NCBI GenBank assembly: GCA_949317995.1
Contig: OX439049.1
Span: 9,401,395-9,465,394 of the forward strand
Direction of reading: 5' to 3'
Length of the DNA stretch: 64,000 nt
From: Acholoe squamosa
Taxonomy: Eukaryota; Annelida; Polychaeta; Phyllodocida; Polynoidae
A program made the translations under genes and the position numbers. Numbering within the stretch: the first letter of the stretch is position 1; each line of letters begins with the position of its first letter. Below, piece after piece: positions 1 to 10,977 of this stretch. The notes beneath the pieces were generated by a model, which was not told where the DNA came from, searched no databases, and was given only the letters and a program-made list of their open reading frames with translations.

Positions 1-720
1 TTTTTTGAAAATAGGAACCATTATAATCCACATCAACGATTTTGAATCCGTTACGAACACCGTCTAGGATATAAGCATAGTTACCATCAACTTCCTCAAA
101 CCCCATGCATTCATCAAAGAAGGCGTGTGGGTTGAGTTGGAGGCATTTGCCATCTAAGACATGAACGGAATCACAATCCAAAGGACAAGGTCTAAACCAT
201 TCAACACCATCGACAATTCTGGAAGTGTAGATAGTAGGAGTTAATATAATGTCTTCCGTCTTTGGTAATGAGTCTGAAGAAGTGACATGATTTGAACCAC
301 ACGGAATTACAAATTTGTTGACATCCCATAATAAACTATATTCAAGTTCACTGGTATTGTCAGAATCGGAAGATTTTATAATTCCACAATCTATGCCAGA
401 CTCCTCGGAGTCACTGACCCCTGAATCAGAATCCACTAAGGCCTGATATCAATCATTTGATTTTTTTACAGTGCACTTTAGTTTTGTGTGATTACCCCCA
501 CAAGAGCGACATACATGTGGGTGAGGGCAATCTTTGGCGTTACAACCATTATCACCGTTAAATGCATAGCAACAGTGAATTTCATCTGACTTTTTCTTTT
601 TGTTTCTTTTTCCAATGTGAGACTGGTGGTCCTTCCTGGGGCTAGGCAATATGGCCGACTACAAAGGCCACCAGTGAAGGAACCTGTTACATAACACCTG
701 AATGGAAGTGGTGACATCTG
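1..720 (-). mobile_element. Edge fragment of a retroelement (gag zinc-knuckle to RT start, DIRS/Ngaro-like)
   Basis: Read on the minus strand, positions about 650-450 encode a basic stretch followed by a Cys/His cluster (CYAFN..GCNAKDCPHPHVCRSCGG..H..KC), a zinc-finger style seen in Gag-like proteins of tyrosine-recombinase retrotransposons. Positions about 430-1 encode an acidic stretch and then a segment with GVRNGFKIVDVDY, which I read as the approach to a reverse transcriptase. The element continues off the left edge. The visible part looks broken, with about one break. Family assignment is inference from motif style; another retroelement clade is possible. It is treated as a fossil. Confidence 0.45.
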
Positions 721-757
721 GTAATACATTGGGAACTGCTACTGCCCATTTATCACC

Positions 758-779
758 ACTTATATGCGCGCATATAAGT
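758..779. repeat. Perfect 22-bp palindrome
   Basis: ACTTATATGCG is followed directly by its exact reverse complement. It lies just upstream (minus-strand sense) of the retroelement fragment. Function unknown. The flanks from 780 to 1100 are AT-rich and show nothing I recognise. Confidence 0.7.
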
Positions 780-1107
780 AGCTTGAAAAATGAGAATTTT
801 ACCCAGAATGCCATGTTATAGAATTAAAATAAAAAATTCTTAATAAATCAGGATATCAGACCATTTACCATGCGAGGTATCATATCTCTGTATTAATTAT
901 TTATGACAGAAAAAGAAATTCTCAAATCTGAGACACATTTTCTCTTATGTCTAGGTGAAGATTAAAATACTTTTATTTTTCAAAAATCTGTAGACAAAAA
1001 AAAGTAGCTTGGGACCCCCTACTTTTCTTTTCATATTCTTATTCTAGATGTTTTTCTGTACCTCTGGGAGAAAAATGAAGAATATCTAGGATCTTTGATT
1101 CAATGGC

Positions 1108-1290
1108 AGCGACCCACCTTAAGCATCAGAGTCTGAAATAAGTGCCGGTCTTGAAAAGGTACCAGTGGTAAAGGCATATTGAAATCAATCTGAAGCACTA
1201 AAAAATATTAAACTAAGCGCCAGTTTCAAAATTAGTTAGTACCAGGGTATTGAAATCAATGAGCGCCTGGGAGCTTAACCGTCTCACCCC
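1108..1290. repeat. Family J repeat, degenerate copy
   Basis: Contains the family J vocabulary: aagtgccggtcttgaaaag, a run of gtaccag..ggtattgaaatcaat, and gagcgcctgggagctt. The units are direct and inverted short motifs rather than coding sequence. Confidence 0.5.
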
Positions 1291-1374
1291 CAGATTCCAA
1301 AAAATACCATTCAATGTTTGCCAATTGTAATTGCTAGTAAGGGGGGAAGAGTTAAGCTGGACATTATGGTATAC

Positions 1375-1776
1375 CACTGTGAAAAATACCTGTTGAATCT
1401 ACCAGAGATCCTTGTAAAACTGAACAGTAAAACACCATAATTGTATTGCAATGAAGCAGTGTAATTTCTACAATGAAGCCCCAGATGGCAGCACGTGGTC
1501 CACGGGCTTCCCTTGCCCACTTAAAAGGGTCTATATCTCCTCTTTCCTATCCCCTCATGATGTATGTGGTGCACATATGCGCGGGCACTGACACATTCCT
1601 CTGTTAAATTATCAACCTGTGAAGCACGGGATAGCCACTTAGTGCCGCTAAAGTGCTGTAAAACACAAATCAATCAAGCACGTGGTGCAAGGGATTTCCA
1701 TGAAAATAACAATGGATCTCCAGCAACATTCGGACCAGGTTCTCACCATTATTTCAACAACATTTTTTTACACTGT
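1375..1776 (+). mobile_element. Family C MITE, interrupted copy
   Basis: Begins CACTGTGAAAAATAC and ends with a T-run and ACACTG, matching nine other copies in the window (shared blocks ctgttgaatctaccaggg, gaagccccaggtggcag, ggatctctggcaac). The copy is split at 1499/1678 by a family S insertion, so its own length is about 224 bp. No coding capacity; a non-autonomous DNA element, probably Tc1/mariner-like because several copies are flanked by TA. Confidence 0.8.
1500..1677 (+). mobile_element. Family S retroposon inserted in a family C MITE
   Basis: A 178-bp insert flanked by the exact 9-bp repeat gcacgtggt (1491-1499 and 1678-1686). The host MITE reads through normally when the insert and one repeat are removed. 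The body (gggcttcccttgcccac onward) matches copies at 15.1 and 39.9 kb, and the 3' end is an aatcaatca-type tail. The target duplication and simple tail indicate LINE-driven insertion. No clear pol III A and B boxes were seen, so it may be a SINE or a 5'-truncated LINE end. Confidence 0.75.
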
Positions 1777-1859
1777 ATTGTGGGGGAGGGGGCAAGGGGG
1801 AAAAGGGAGTAAAAAGGGGATGTGGGGGGGGTGGCATATGTTGGTATTAGGCTGTGTTA

Positions 1860-2292
1860 CACTAAGGTGTGGTATATAGGCCACACCAGCTGTGATAGAT
1901 TAACACACTAACACACAGACACAACAATAATATAGGTGACACACTAAGATCACTTCTTTAGGAATCTAGCAGGATGGACTAACAAATGGCTCTATGGATA
2001 CCTAAAACCGACATGGCGACATGGGCCTTTTTTGCCGCTTAATTAGTGTCATGGGACATGGACATTTCCTTAAGGTCGACATAAGACATGGACTTTTCTT
2101 ATAATTGAAACCGGGATATTTATCCTTTCTCAAATTGATATGGACACATGGCCATTTCTCCAAATTCACATGGGACACGGAGGACCTCTATAGTAAAGCT
2201 AACCAAATATCAGCAACCTGGCGCTGACACATATGTATCTCACATTAGTCAATAAAGCCATTCTTGAATCTTCTTGAATCTTGAATCCTTGA
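1860..2292 (+). mobile_element. LINE-like 3' end with TTGAATC tail
   Basis: AT-rich sequence with loose repeats of catgggacatggacattt (about 1990-2190), ending in aataaagccattc followed by several copies of cttgaat. A polyadenylation-like AATAAA plus short tandem 3' tail suggests the end of a non-LTR retrotransposon. No reverse transcriptase is present in the visible part. Confidence 0.35.
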
Positions 2293-2499
2293 ACCAATAA
2301 AATAATCCCATCCATTCACTGCCAAAGTCCTATGGTGAAGGTGGTTTATTTGTTATTAATGCTTATCTTGCTGGTACCAGACAATGTTGGTCCCTACAAG
2401 CAAGGGGCTATACAAATGAGGAGTACCTGGGAACTACCACAGTAACTAGCTAGAGTGTTGCCCTGTATAAGCTCCCGAACACTCATTAGTTTTGACCAG

Positions 2500-3056
2500 G
2501 CCATAATTTTAGCCCTCATTCAGGATTGGTGCTAATTCAAGACATAAATTGTAGTGTATTTTCAAAATTCAATACCGCTGTATCCCGGTACTTATTCAAT
2601 ACCGGCGCTTATTCAAGGCCTGACACTTATTCAAGACCTATAATATATATCTCAAGTTCAATACAACAGCCGGATGGGTTTAACCAAGAACCTCTGTATC
2701 ACAGCCCCCAGTGTGATAACCCTTTCCCGTATTACACTGCCAGGTAGATCATTGCAAATAGTCACATAACTAGTGATGAAATGATTACTAATGCCGAATA
2801 AATGAATTTTTGAACATTTCTGAAAAAAAAAAACTTGAGATAAATACAAAGGAGCATTCGAATTGGCCCTCACTGAGGGTAATCACACACGGCTTCGCCT
2901 TGTGTAATAACCGTCAGTGGGGACCAATTCTCGTGCACCTTTTTCTATGTATGAATACCCCTGTACCCTCAGTGCTTATTCAAGAGCAGCCCTCATTGAA
3001 GACCGGCGCTAATTAGAGGCATGGCGCTTATACAGGCGAATATGGTATAAATCGTT
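2500..3056. repeat. Family J repeat, long copy
   Basis: Rich in gcgcttattcaaggcc, cttattcaagacc and gcgctaattagagg units at both ends, with a hairpin element (2860-2930) in the middle. The short frames across it are not coding. Confidence 0.6.
2860..2930. mobile_element. 71-bp hairpin insert
   Basis: GAATTGGCCCTCACTGAGGG at the left pairs with the reverse complement at the right (ccgtcagtggggaccaattc) with few mismatches, around a short loop ggcttcgcc. The sequence is almost entirely stem and sits inside a family J copy, so it is probably a miniature inverted-repeat insertion. Confidence 0.55.
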
Positions 3057-3594
3057 TTTTGGTATGGTGACAGTAGTATCAGCAGCAGCACCCAGCAGCC
3101 CCATCCTGCAACCCTCAACCAGAGGAGAAAATATAATATGGCCTGGAGGGATACACCATAGTGACCTGTTTAAAAAGCATCTAGGCCATTTTACTTTTCA
3201 CACCAACTGTACCCCTTGTCATTATTGCACAAGATCCAGAGGTGTCTATTTGACACACAGTTTCTGCAGAGACACTTACCATTCAGGATATTATCTCAGT
3301 GTAAAATCATGTCAACACCGCATGGCGTACCCAAAGCACTGACTCCAATACTACCTGGCGGTTATTGGAATACCGGATTCAAACGTAGACTGTTTTGCTT
3401 GATGCATTGTCAAGATTCACAGCAGTAACATAGTGGTAAAACTGGTACCCATTTTGACTGTTTATCTGGTCAGTAACAGATCAAGCTATGGCCACCTACA
3501 CTATGGCTCATGGAAATGAGGAGTACCATATATCAGCCTGGATAAGTACTGGCCTTAAAAAAGCCAGTCTAAGTTTGTTTTTTGTTGTTTTTTT

Positions 3595-3790
3595 TTGGGG
3601 GGGGTACAGGGGTATTGAAATCTGAAGTATCACTATAATTCTAGTCTTGAATAAGCGCCAGTCTTGAAAAAGCACCAGGGGTAGAGCCGGGTTGAAATCA
3701 ATGAGTGCGCTTATACAGGCCAATACCGTATAGCCTGCTTGAAATCAATCAACCGCCCGGGCATTCAAACGGGCCAATACAGTAGAGATG
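3595..3790. repeat. Family J repeat
   Basis: Contains gggtacaggggtattgaaat, cttgaataagcgccagtc and gcccgggcattcaaacgg. From 3790 to 4150 there is GC-richer sequence with short ctggagtaccag repeats and nothing I can call as a gene. Confidence 0.55.
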
Positions 3791-4152
3791 TGGATGGAGT
3801 CAGGAGGAGGTTCCAGAGGCACCACTGGAGGTACTACCACCCTGGAGTACCAGTGCTTGTTAACACAATGCACCCACAGCAGGGACTGCCGCCCAGGGAG
3901 TTAGTGAGAGAGTGTTGGAATGGGATCCCACCCTGGAGGAGTAGGAGCAGCAGCATAGATCTAGATATAAGCTCTAGGAGCTTGGTGGTACATACACTGG
4001 AGGAATATACATAGGAGACATATACATACACACAGTTAGTCACATAGAGTGGAGAAGTGACTCACATCTACATGTGCTAGGTATGACCAAGTAGCTGATG
4101 TTCACTGGAGGTTATTGTATCTTAGATTTGAGTGGATGAGCTACACTGGCTC

Positions 4153-4154
<2 letters not shown>

Positions 4155-4216
<62 letters not shown>
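4155..4216. repeat. (TA)n microsatellite
   Basis: About 31 uninterrupted TA units. Confidence 0.95.
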
Positions 4217-4219
<3 letters not shown>

Positions 4220-4220
<1 letters not shown>

Positions 4221-5415
4221 ATGTTCAACTAACCACAGAACTACTCAAATCTAGATTTAATCTGTGTCACATGGGTACTTAGCCTGACAATGAGCTGCTC
4301 ATTGGATGTGAGCAGCCCTGCTTTGAGCCACTCACCTGAATATAGAACTGATCTTTAACCATTAATCTTTCTTTCTCACACAGTCATTTAATCTGAATAT
4401 TGGATACACACTGGATACTGTGCAGATTGAGCAACAGCTTGGATGTGAGTTACTGAGGGAGCTGCTCATTTCTGTATACAAACACACAGAGCTGCTCATA
4501 TGTACATCTGGGATAATTGACTGAAGTAGTACACTAAGGTCATTATGACCATGGATTAGGGTGCATCTAATGCTTTGCACTGACTATCCGACACTTCCCT
4601 GCGAGTAAAGCTGATACATATGGAGTATCATCCCATCTACTTACATTCAAATGCTGATTAATCACAACATAAGGATTATCTGAATTTTACATGTAATCAG
4701 CATCTACTTGTTTATTTACATAGTCTTGGATATGTGGCACAATTAAACATAGCGTAAGCAGATATTTGCTAACCTATAAGGATCTAGATACTATTAGAAC
4801 AACATTGCTACCCTCTGGATATAAATCCAGTTTTCATTGAGGTAGCATATGGAGTGTTGTGCACTTCCCTTTAGGATAGGTCATTGAAAGAGAGGAGCTA
4901 ATGGAAAGCCGACCCTTTCATAGAGATTTTCAACATTTTATATACTTTTTCATATAAATTGGAGCACTTAACTGATGTGTTATAAAATTAAAAGAACAAA
5001 TCAAAACAAACGAAAAGCTCAATAACCTGGCCATATATAAGACCTCTTCACCAGGTGCATTCCCTACTGGCATGGATGGAAAGATTTGACTGATGTCACA
5101 TAGGAATTAGAAACTAAATCAATAAACCTAGTCATGTAAATGACACTTCTCCACTCTTAACATCCCCTTTAGTGGCATTCCTGGCATCTCTCCCAGGTTC
5201 ACTGGCCTCGACAGGATGCTGTGTTTGCACTGATTGATAGATACAAGGCTGGTATGCCTGGATGATGGGGAGGATTTTATATTGCTAGTTAATTTGAATC
5301 TCTGGAGTTTCTGGATGGTTAGTGAGTGTGCCACTATTAATCATCTTTATGGTCATAGAGGATGAAAAACTACACTTGCTATGGTGGATAGTATTTACTG
5401 ACTGGCTATACTATC
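4220..5415. other. No recognised feature
   Basis: Moderately AT-rich sequence with several gagctgctcat repeats between about 4290 and 4500. Short frames on both strands lack any recognisable domain. I see no RNA gene or clear element. Confidence 0.5.
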
Positions 5416-5420
5416 AGCTA

Positions 5421-5635
5421 CACTGGGAAAGTAATTCATCAAAATAACAAAGAAATCCTTGTCCCAGAGTTACCAGAGATCTGTTGTTATTTTCATGAAG
5501 ATTCCTTGGTCACCCATACTGCCACCTGGGGCTTCATTGCAGGAACTATAATATGATTACAGTGGTTCATTATGACTTCGATTTTAACCCTATACTCCCA
5601 ATACTTTATTTAGGCAGTTCTCTAAAACTGTATAT
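5421..5635 (-). mobile_element. Family C MITE, minus orientation
   Basis: Read on the minus strand it carries gaagccccaggtggcag, a diverged ggatctctggtaactctggg and a cccagtgtag end. It lies about 770 bp upstream of the first EF-hand exon. The distal boundary is diffuse. Confidence 0.65.
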
Positions 5636-5705
5636 TGGAAACCAAGTGATTTAAAACGCATGTATGTTCATGTATGAACAGGTAGGTCTTTCTCATAAGG
5701 TAACT

Positions 5706-5707
<2 letters not shown>

Positions 5708-5796
<89 letters not shown>
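5708..5796. repeat. Compound (CA)n-(TA)n microsatellite
   Basis: About 20 CA units followed directly by about 23 TA units. The alternating purine-pyrimidine run could adopt Z-DNA or cruciform structures; that is general knowledge of such tracts, not shown here. Confidence 0.95.
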
Positions 5797-5797
<1 letters not shown>

Positions 5798-6406
5798 CTC
5801 ATGTTAGTCCAGCCTGAGCTATTAGGGTACTGGGGAAGGCTGTAGATTTGGAATGACATAAATTGCTCTTCTCCATGGACAGACACACTAATAGAACTGC
5901 CACAATTTTTATAGCCCATGCCTATGTATCAGTAATGCTCAGGTCAATGTGAGGTCATGAGAAGTCGCGAGACGTGCCAGATTTTCAGACTTTCCTGTCC
6001 ATTCACCAATGACTGATGTATACTGTTACTGAACCTGCCAAATGAAACACCCTGTCACTCAAAATTGATGTTGATATTGCAGGTTTCCTTGACACAAGTC
6101 CTACTGACAATCTGGAAATATCCAAATTTTGAATATTACCAATATGGAGGATACCTGATGAATGTGAATACAGTTATTACAGCTTTGAAGAACATTCTGA
6201 TATCAAACAAAAAATAGAGACGCACAGACTCATCCTGCTATTCAGGCTAGTCTGGGATTTCCTCATAATTAACCATTGGCTAGGAATTAACTGCTACTAA
6301 ATGTTGTCCAAGCCTTGTGTGCGGACTCGCTGACAACGACTCGATGGCTTGTTTAAATATGACTTTGCTAACTGGGTGTATGTCTTCTTCCTCTTCCTCT
6401 GTGCAG

Positions 6407-6458
6407 GATCATACGGACAATGAATCACACTTCGAGTTCTCAACTGGTCAACTGGAAG
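6407..6458 (+). CDS. EF-hand protein, N-terminal coding exon
   Basis: This 52-bp exon encodes DHTDNESHFEFSTGQLE plus one base. It is preceded by a strong polypyrimidine tract and CAG (tcttcctcttcctctgtgcag) and followed by a consensus donor, gtgagt. The single trailing G joins the next exon's AG to give Glu, producing [14 protein letters not shown], the familiar approach to EF-hand 1 (compare EEQIAEFKEAFSLF of calmodulin). An ATG at 6344 is in frame with no stop between, so translation might start there (MACLNMTLLTGCMSSSSSSVQ) with no upstream exon. The polypyrimidine run that would encode that Ser stretch makes an acceptor equally likely. The phase match over 22.8 kb is the main support. Confidence 0.65.
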
Positions 6459-6847
6459 GTGAGTATTGAAATTTTCATATCATCATATTCTCCCCCCCCT
6501 CAAACGTATATCATATCATGGTAAAATGTTGGTAAATTCTTATCATTTCAGGGGAAAAAAATATTCATCAAATTACACCATTTTATTTCATCACTCTGTA
6601 GCATTGGCAATGCATCGGTCATGAGTAAAATGCATTTTACAGTTTGTCTCAGAAGCAAGTGATAGTACACACTTTACTTGGGACAAGTTTCCTTTTCGTC
6701 TCTCAACCTTTGGTCATGCTTGTAGTTATTGAGAATTTGTCATTACAGACCAATTATTGATATTATTGATAAGATTCAGAAAGAATGGCAATGATAATGC
6801 TTTTCATTTTGCATAAAACTACATAAATCCAACATTATCCATGCAGG

Positions 6848-7072
6848 AAGCGTGTGTCTCGGTGACACTCTGAACATCGATCGCTGTGCGCAGCAGATCT
6901 GTCCAGTTCCAGTGTCCCATCATTACACATTTCCATATGCTTGAACTCTCCCGTTGCCGCTCGCCGCACGGTGGAGAGTTCGCTAAATTCGTCAAAGTTC
7001 TCTCAGTGTACTAAGGGTATAAGTAGCTAAGCTCGGCTTTCCAAAATAGGTCTCACTCACTCATTATCCATG
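6848..7072 (+). mobile_element. Retroposon with 14-bp target duplication
   Basis: The 225-bp insert is flanked on both sides by the exact 14-mer attatccatgcagg (6834-6847 and 7073-7086). It ends in tctcactcactc, like family S. Its head (aagcgtgtgtctcggtgac) is GC-rich and differs from the other S copies. Long exact duplications imply a fairly recent LINE-mediated insertion, about 390 bp into the intron. Confidence 0.75.
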
Positions 7073-7436
7073 CAGGCATGAATAGCCATCCCAGACCAGG
7101 GTGATTGGGCTATTCCCAGCATACATGTGATTATCCAACTACCCAGTTTCTATACTGTATGTTCTATAAATAGCACAATGCTATATCTAGCTGTCACAGC
7201 ACTCTCTCCATGCCCACTTATTTATTATAACAGCCTATTAACACTGCTGGTAGTGCTGTAAAACCTGAAGTATAAGATGCACCGGGTTTATGAAAAAGGT
7301 ACTTATATCGCAGTCGCGATTGGGTTTAAGAAGGTGCCTCCCGCATATGACACACCCTAGGTTTAGGGAGCTTTTTAAGGCCACAGCAGGTATCCGCAAT
7401 GGTCCATTATGTGCAATAGACCTGTGTTGCAGATCT

Positions 7437-7700
7437 TAACCCTTTCAAGGCCGCCTATGGAGGAGTGCATCATGCTCATTGGTCGTCATGATGCACTGGT
7501 CAATGAAGTGCTGGCAAGACTGCTTGCCAGCACTTTATTGGAGCATCATGCCAACCCTACAGGGTTAATACATATACTCCCGAAGGGTCGGCATGATGTT
7601 CTAATGAAGTGCTGGCAAGCAGTCTCACCAGCACCTCATTTGTGCATTATGACGACCTATGGGCATGATGCATTAATGCATTTAAGTGGCCCTTAAGTGC
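7437..7700. mobile_element. Family H multi-hairpin element
   Basis: Outer ends are related inverted repeats (ggaggagtgcatcatgctca and the complement of gggcatgatgcattaatgca). Inside, aagtgctggcaagac/gcttgccagcacttt forms one stem, cagggtt..tacatata a joint, and aagtgctggcaagcagtc another. The whole unit is two to three hairpins in series. No coding capacity. Confidence 0.75.
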
Positions 7701-7877
7701 ACCCCAGTAACTGGGTTGTTAAAGTATGTAAGTGTTCCCTCAGTCAATTTACTAAATATAGAACTCTGTGAATCCCTTATTTTCACATGGGGTTTTATGG
7801 TAGCTGGGCTAAATGGAGGAGATTATGTATTCTGCTTAGCAAATATATGAATTTTGACACATATATGCCATATTATC

Positions 7878-8319
7878 CCGTTGACGCACCGGGTTTTAAA
7901 TAAGTGCCAGTCATGAAGAAGAATATCTAAATAAGGCAAAAAAAGGGTGTGTTTCCAGTTACATAGCTCAAAGAGCTAGGGTCGGATTTTTTATTTTAAA
8001 TTTTTTTTTTGAGTGTGTATTTCAATGTATGGTCAGATATGCCAGGTTCTTTGCCTTAACTCTACAAATATGAAAGTTATGTGAGAAGTGTGAAAAATAT
8101 GGAAAAGAAAACATGCCTTATGAAACTGTTAACTCAAGACCCATAGAATAATAGATAGAAAATTATGAAAAATGGGGAAAAATCATGAAAAACGGATGGA
8201 AATTCACGAAAAAAGAATTTTTTTTGGAAGTTTGGTATTGAAATCAATTTAAGCACCTGGCTGTAAATATCCTTTTAGTGTTTTCATTGATTTCAATAGC
8301 CCGTTAGCACCAGCTCTTA
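7878..8319. repeat. Family J repeat, diverged and split
   Basis: J-like ends (gcaccgggttttaaataagt at the left; tattgaaatcaatttaagca and tttcaatagcccgttagcac at the right) enclose A-rich sequence with gaaaaatggggaaaaat repeats that is not family J. Confidence 0.35.
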
Positions 8320-8349
8320 TTGAATTGGATTCCATGGAATCCAATTCAA
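8320..8349. repeat. Perfect 30-bp palindrome
   Basis: TTGAATTGGATTCCA is followed immediately by its exact reverse complement. It lies at the junction of a J repeat and a dispersed element (8349-8940) and may be a relic of a terminal hairpin. Confidence 0.75.
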
Positions 8350-8940
8350 TCTAACAGTCCGTGCTAGAATTTTGTCCACATCCTCCTCATGGCCTGTCAT
8401 GTCTTGCCCTTGTCCCCTAATTATTTTCAATTGTGCTATAGTATTAGTCTAGTACTAAGACCCCACAGGCCCTCGTCTAACAATCATAGCAATAGCCCTA
8501 GGCAAGTCTACTGTCAGCATATAACTCTCCATGACTATTAATAGTCCCTCACCCTTCTCCACTAGCCAGATCATTCATAGACGTAATCAAGATGCAACCA
8601 GTCACCTGGGCAAAGCCCTAACCTATTCCAACACATAACAATCCAGTACATGACTCCCTAATATCCCCTCCCCCTTCTCTACTAGCCAGATCATTGAATT
8701 GGATTTCCGTCTCTATTGCCTGGTCACGGCTCAGCACTCTTGAGTAGCTATAAGATGGAATTATATGCTTCTATACTTCACCCTAAGTCCATCTGCGCCA
8801 TGTCTGTTGCCTGGTCACCAAAGTATCAGAGCTAGTGTTTGGCATGATGCATGAAAGCAGCATGTTACTGTATCATAATTATTAACCATGACAAATACAA
8901 TTCATCTCAGCTACGCTGAGCTTACCTCGATTTTCCTTAA
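8349..8940 (+). mobile_element. Dispersed element, older copy of the one at 40.6 kb
   Basis: Both copies begin tctaacagtc.g.gctagaat and end with ttcatc.cagctacgctg.g, where ctcagctacgctgag forms a short hairpin. The shared interior tgcctggtcac..ctcagcact is single here but tandemly amplified in the 40.6-kb copy. A terminal hairpin suggests a Helitron-like end, but the CTRR terminus is not evident. Confidence 0.5.
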
Positions 8941-9570
8941 CCCTTCAGATACAGGCCTCCTCGTTTAAGACCGTGGTTATGTGAAACCCTGGTACTTAGC
9001 TTTTCCAGTATGGTATACACATGAAAAGAAAGGAAATTTGAAAAATAAAGACTGTGTCTATCCATCAGCAGATTTACTTAGCAATGGTATTTTCTTTTTC
9101 TGTTGAGACTGTTATCTTAGAAGAAATATGAGCTGCTATGCTGTTAGTTCATGTCAAACATACCCTGTACACATATTAATCTGGCTGGAATCTGACAGGA
9201 GTTTGCTATGAATAACACCAAGTGGGCCAGTATAAGAAATACAGTGTCTGGACCCACAGTTAAGGTGGGCCACTCTCATGGTCCAAATTAGCTAAATCCT
9301 GACCAATTTTCTAACATGTGGCCTTAATTACATGCTCAATTGTCTGATGAAAAGAAAATAGGGTGGTCGGTGTGCAGTTTCAAAGTTTCCATAGTTTTGG
9401 CACAAATCTGCAGAGAAAGATATCATAGAGTAACTACACATCCCAATATACATGGCCCAGGCATTTTCTTAACGGTTTTTAACAATTGAAATTAAAAAAA
9501 ATATATATATATATATAAAACATATTGTTGAGTGGTGTATATGTAGAACCGATAACACTTGACTCTTATA
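8941..9570. other. No recognised feature
   Basis: AT-rich intronic sequence without clear repeats, RNA genes or conserved coding blocks. Confidence 0.5.
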
Positions 9571-9573
9571 CAG

Positions 9574-9711
9574 AGCTGTATGGTCTAATGTTAAGCTGTT
9601 TGACTTCTGATCTTAAGGTTGAGTGTTCAGGTCTTGGTCATTCCAAGCAATTTGCCTATCAAGACCTGGCATATACCATTCCAGCACTTCTCACATCACA
9701 ATCTCCTAAAG

Positions 9712-9785
<74 letters not shown>
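9574..9785 (+). mobile_element. tRNA-derived SINE with (TA)n tail
   Basis: Positions 9574-9649 read like a degraded tRNA: tggtctaatgttaagctgtt resembles a pol III A box region, gacttctgatctt an anticodon arm with TCT at the anticodon place, and gagtgttcaggtcttgg a weakened B box. The body then runs directly into about 35 TA units (9715-9785). Arginine-type tRNA ancestry is a guess from the anticodon-arm similarity. Confidence 0.5.
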
Positions 9786-9788
<3 letters not shown>

Positions 9789-10059
9789 TAGAAACCTGTC
9801 CCGGGAACCTGTGCAGTGAGCTTAATTTTTGCAAGGGAGTGACCCACCTTTAGCCAGTCTTGTAGAATAGACCCACCTATTAAGGACTAGCTAGGTAGAT
9901 TAAAAACTTAAGGAGTAGGGCATGAGCATAGTATTCTACTTAGGTTAACATTAGAGACAAGACACAATGTTTTACTGGGCTGGCCTGTTTAAGCAGCCGC
10001 TGCTCACTAATTTCATTCCCTCTATATCCCCAGCCATCAATTGAGTTGGGTGCTCATTT

Positions 10060-10165
10060 CAATACTGTTTTTAGTGCATAATTAAGATTGTAACTCTGGC
10101 GCTTATTTGAGACCTGTGCTCATTTGAGACTTTGGTGCTTAAACGAGCCGTTACGGTACCCTTAG
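10060..10165. repeat. Family J repeat
   Basis: Contains gggtgctcatttcaatact, ctctggcgcttatttgagacc and cttaaacgagccgttacggt, the last being a typical J end. Confidence 0.6.
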
Positions 10166-10389
10166 ATTTCTGGGTCCCTACCTCCTATTGTATAGCAGCA
10201 AAATGAGGCATATTATTATCAGATTATACAGTTGACTAGCATCACCATCAGAGGGATTATAATTGATGAGGATTAGGGTTAGACACATAATAAGTGGCAT
10301 TATCAAAGTTTGCTCCATTGGGGCTGCAATTGAAGTTAATTAGAGAGCCAAGGCAAGCCCTAAGTGCTTAGCCCATTGAAGGGAATGTG

Positions 10390-10645
10390 CTACGTCGAAA
10401 ATCACGGTGGCTATATAGTCACCATGATGCACCAATGCAATGCTGGTGAAGTCATGATCACTGACACTTTATTGGTGCATCATGCCGACCCTCTACCAGT
10501 TTATGACTGCATCATGTATGAGGGTATCTGTGGTATCATAGATGCATTTATGCATCATGACAACCAAAGGGCATGATGCATTAAAGTGCTATGCAGCTGC
10601 AGTTAAGCACTTTACGCTGACTTTATCACAGAGGCCTCTCATAAT
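10390..10645. mobile_element. Family H element, diverged
   Basis: The cores atgatgcaccaatgcaatgc, tattggtgcatcatgccgac and gggcatgatgcattaaagtg are present, but the stems have decayed more than in other copies. Confidence 0.6.
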
Positions 10646-10647
10646 GT

Positions 10648-10962
10648 ACCTTATAACACTGCTGGGCGAAGTCAGAGTGCAATATCCTGAATACTGCGTT
10701 TTGATTGGCTGTTTGACCATGCATTATCTAGATGAATAATGCACTCCTGGCAAAGGAGATTAACTTCATCTCATCTTTAGACTTCACAATTGATATTCAT
10801 GTGTTGTCAGGTGGCTGATGGGTGATTTTTCTGTGTTATAACAGGAACAATGCACTTGGTGATGGCTGTGGTCTCGGAGCCTATGAGGCCGCCCAATGTC
10901 TCAATGCAGTCTAGAGCACTCCGACAGCCATGCCCCGTGCATTATTTTCTAAATAGACCAAA
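10648..10962 (+). mobile_element. 315-bp dispersed element, plus copy
   Basis: Begins ttataacactgctgggcgaa and ends near gccccgtgcattattttcta. A second copy occupies 26640-26942 in reverse orientation with roughly 85% identity by eye, including gcattatctagat, cacaattgatattcat and cagtctagagcactcc. The ends are not obvious inverted repeats. Class unknown. Confidence 0.65.
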
Positions 10963-10977
10963 GGCTCTATCCAATTA

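Noticed and set aside
3739-4014. 91-codon plus-strand frame
   Set aside because: It arises from short ctggagtaccag-type repeats next to a family J element; no domain.
9525-9819. Frames with long Ile-Tyr runs
   Set aside because: Translation of the TA microsatellite.
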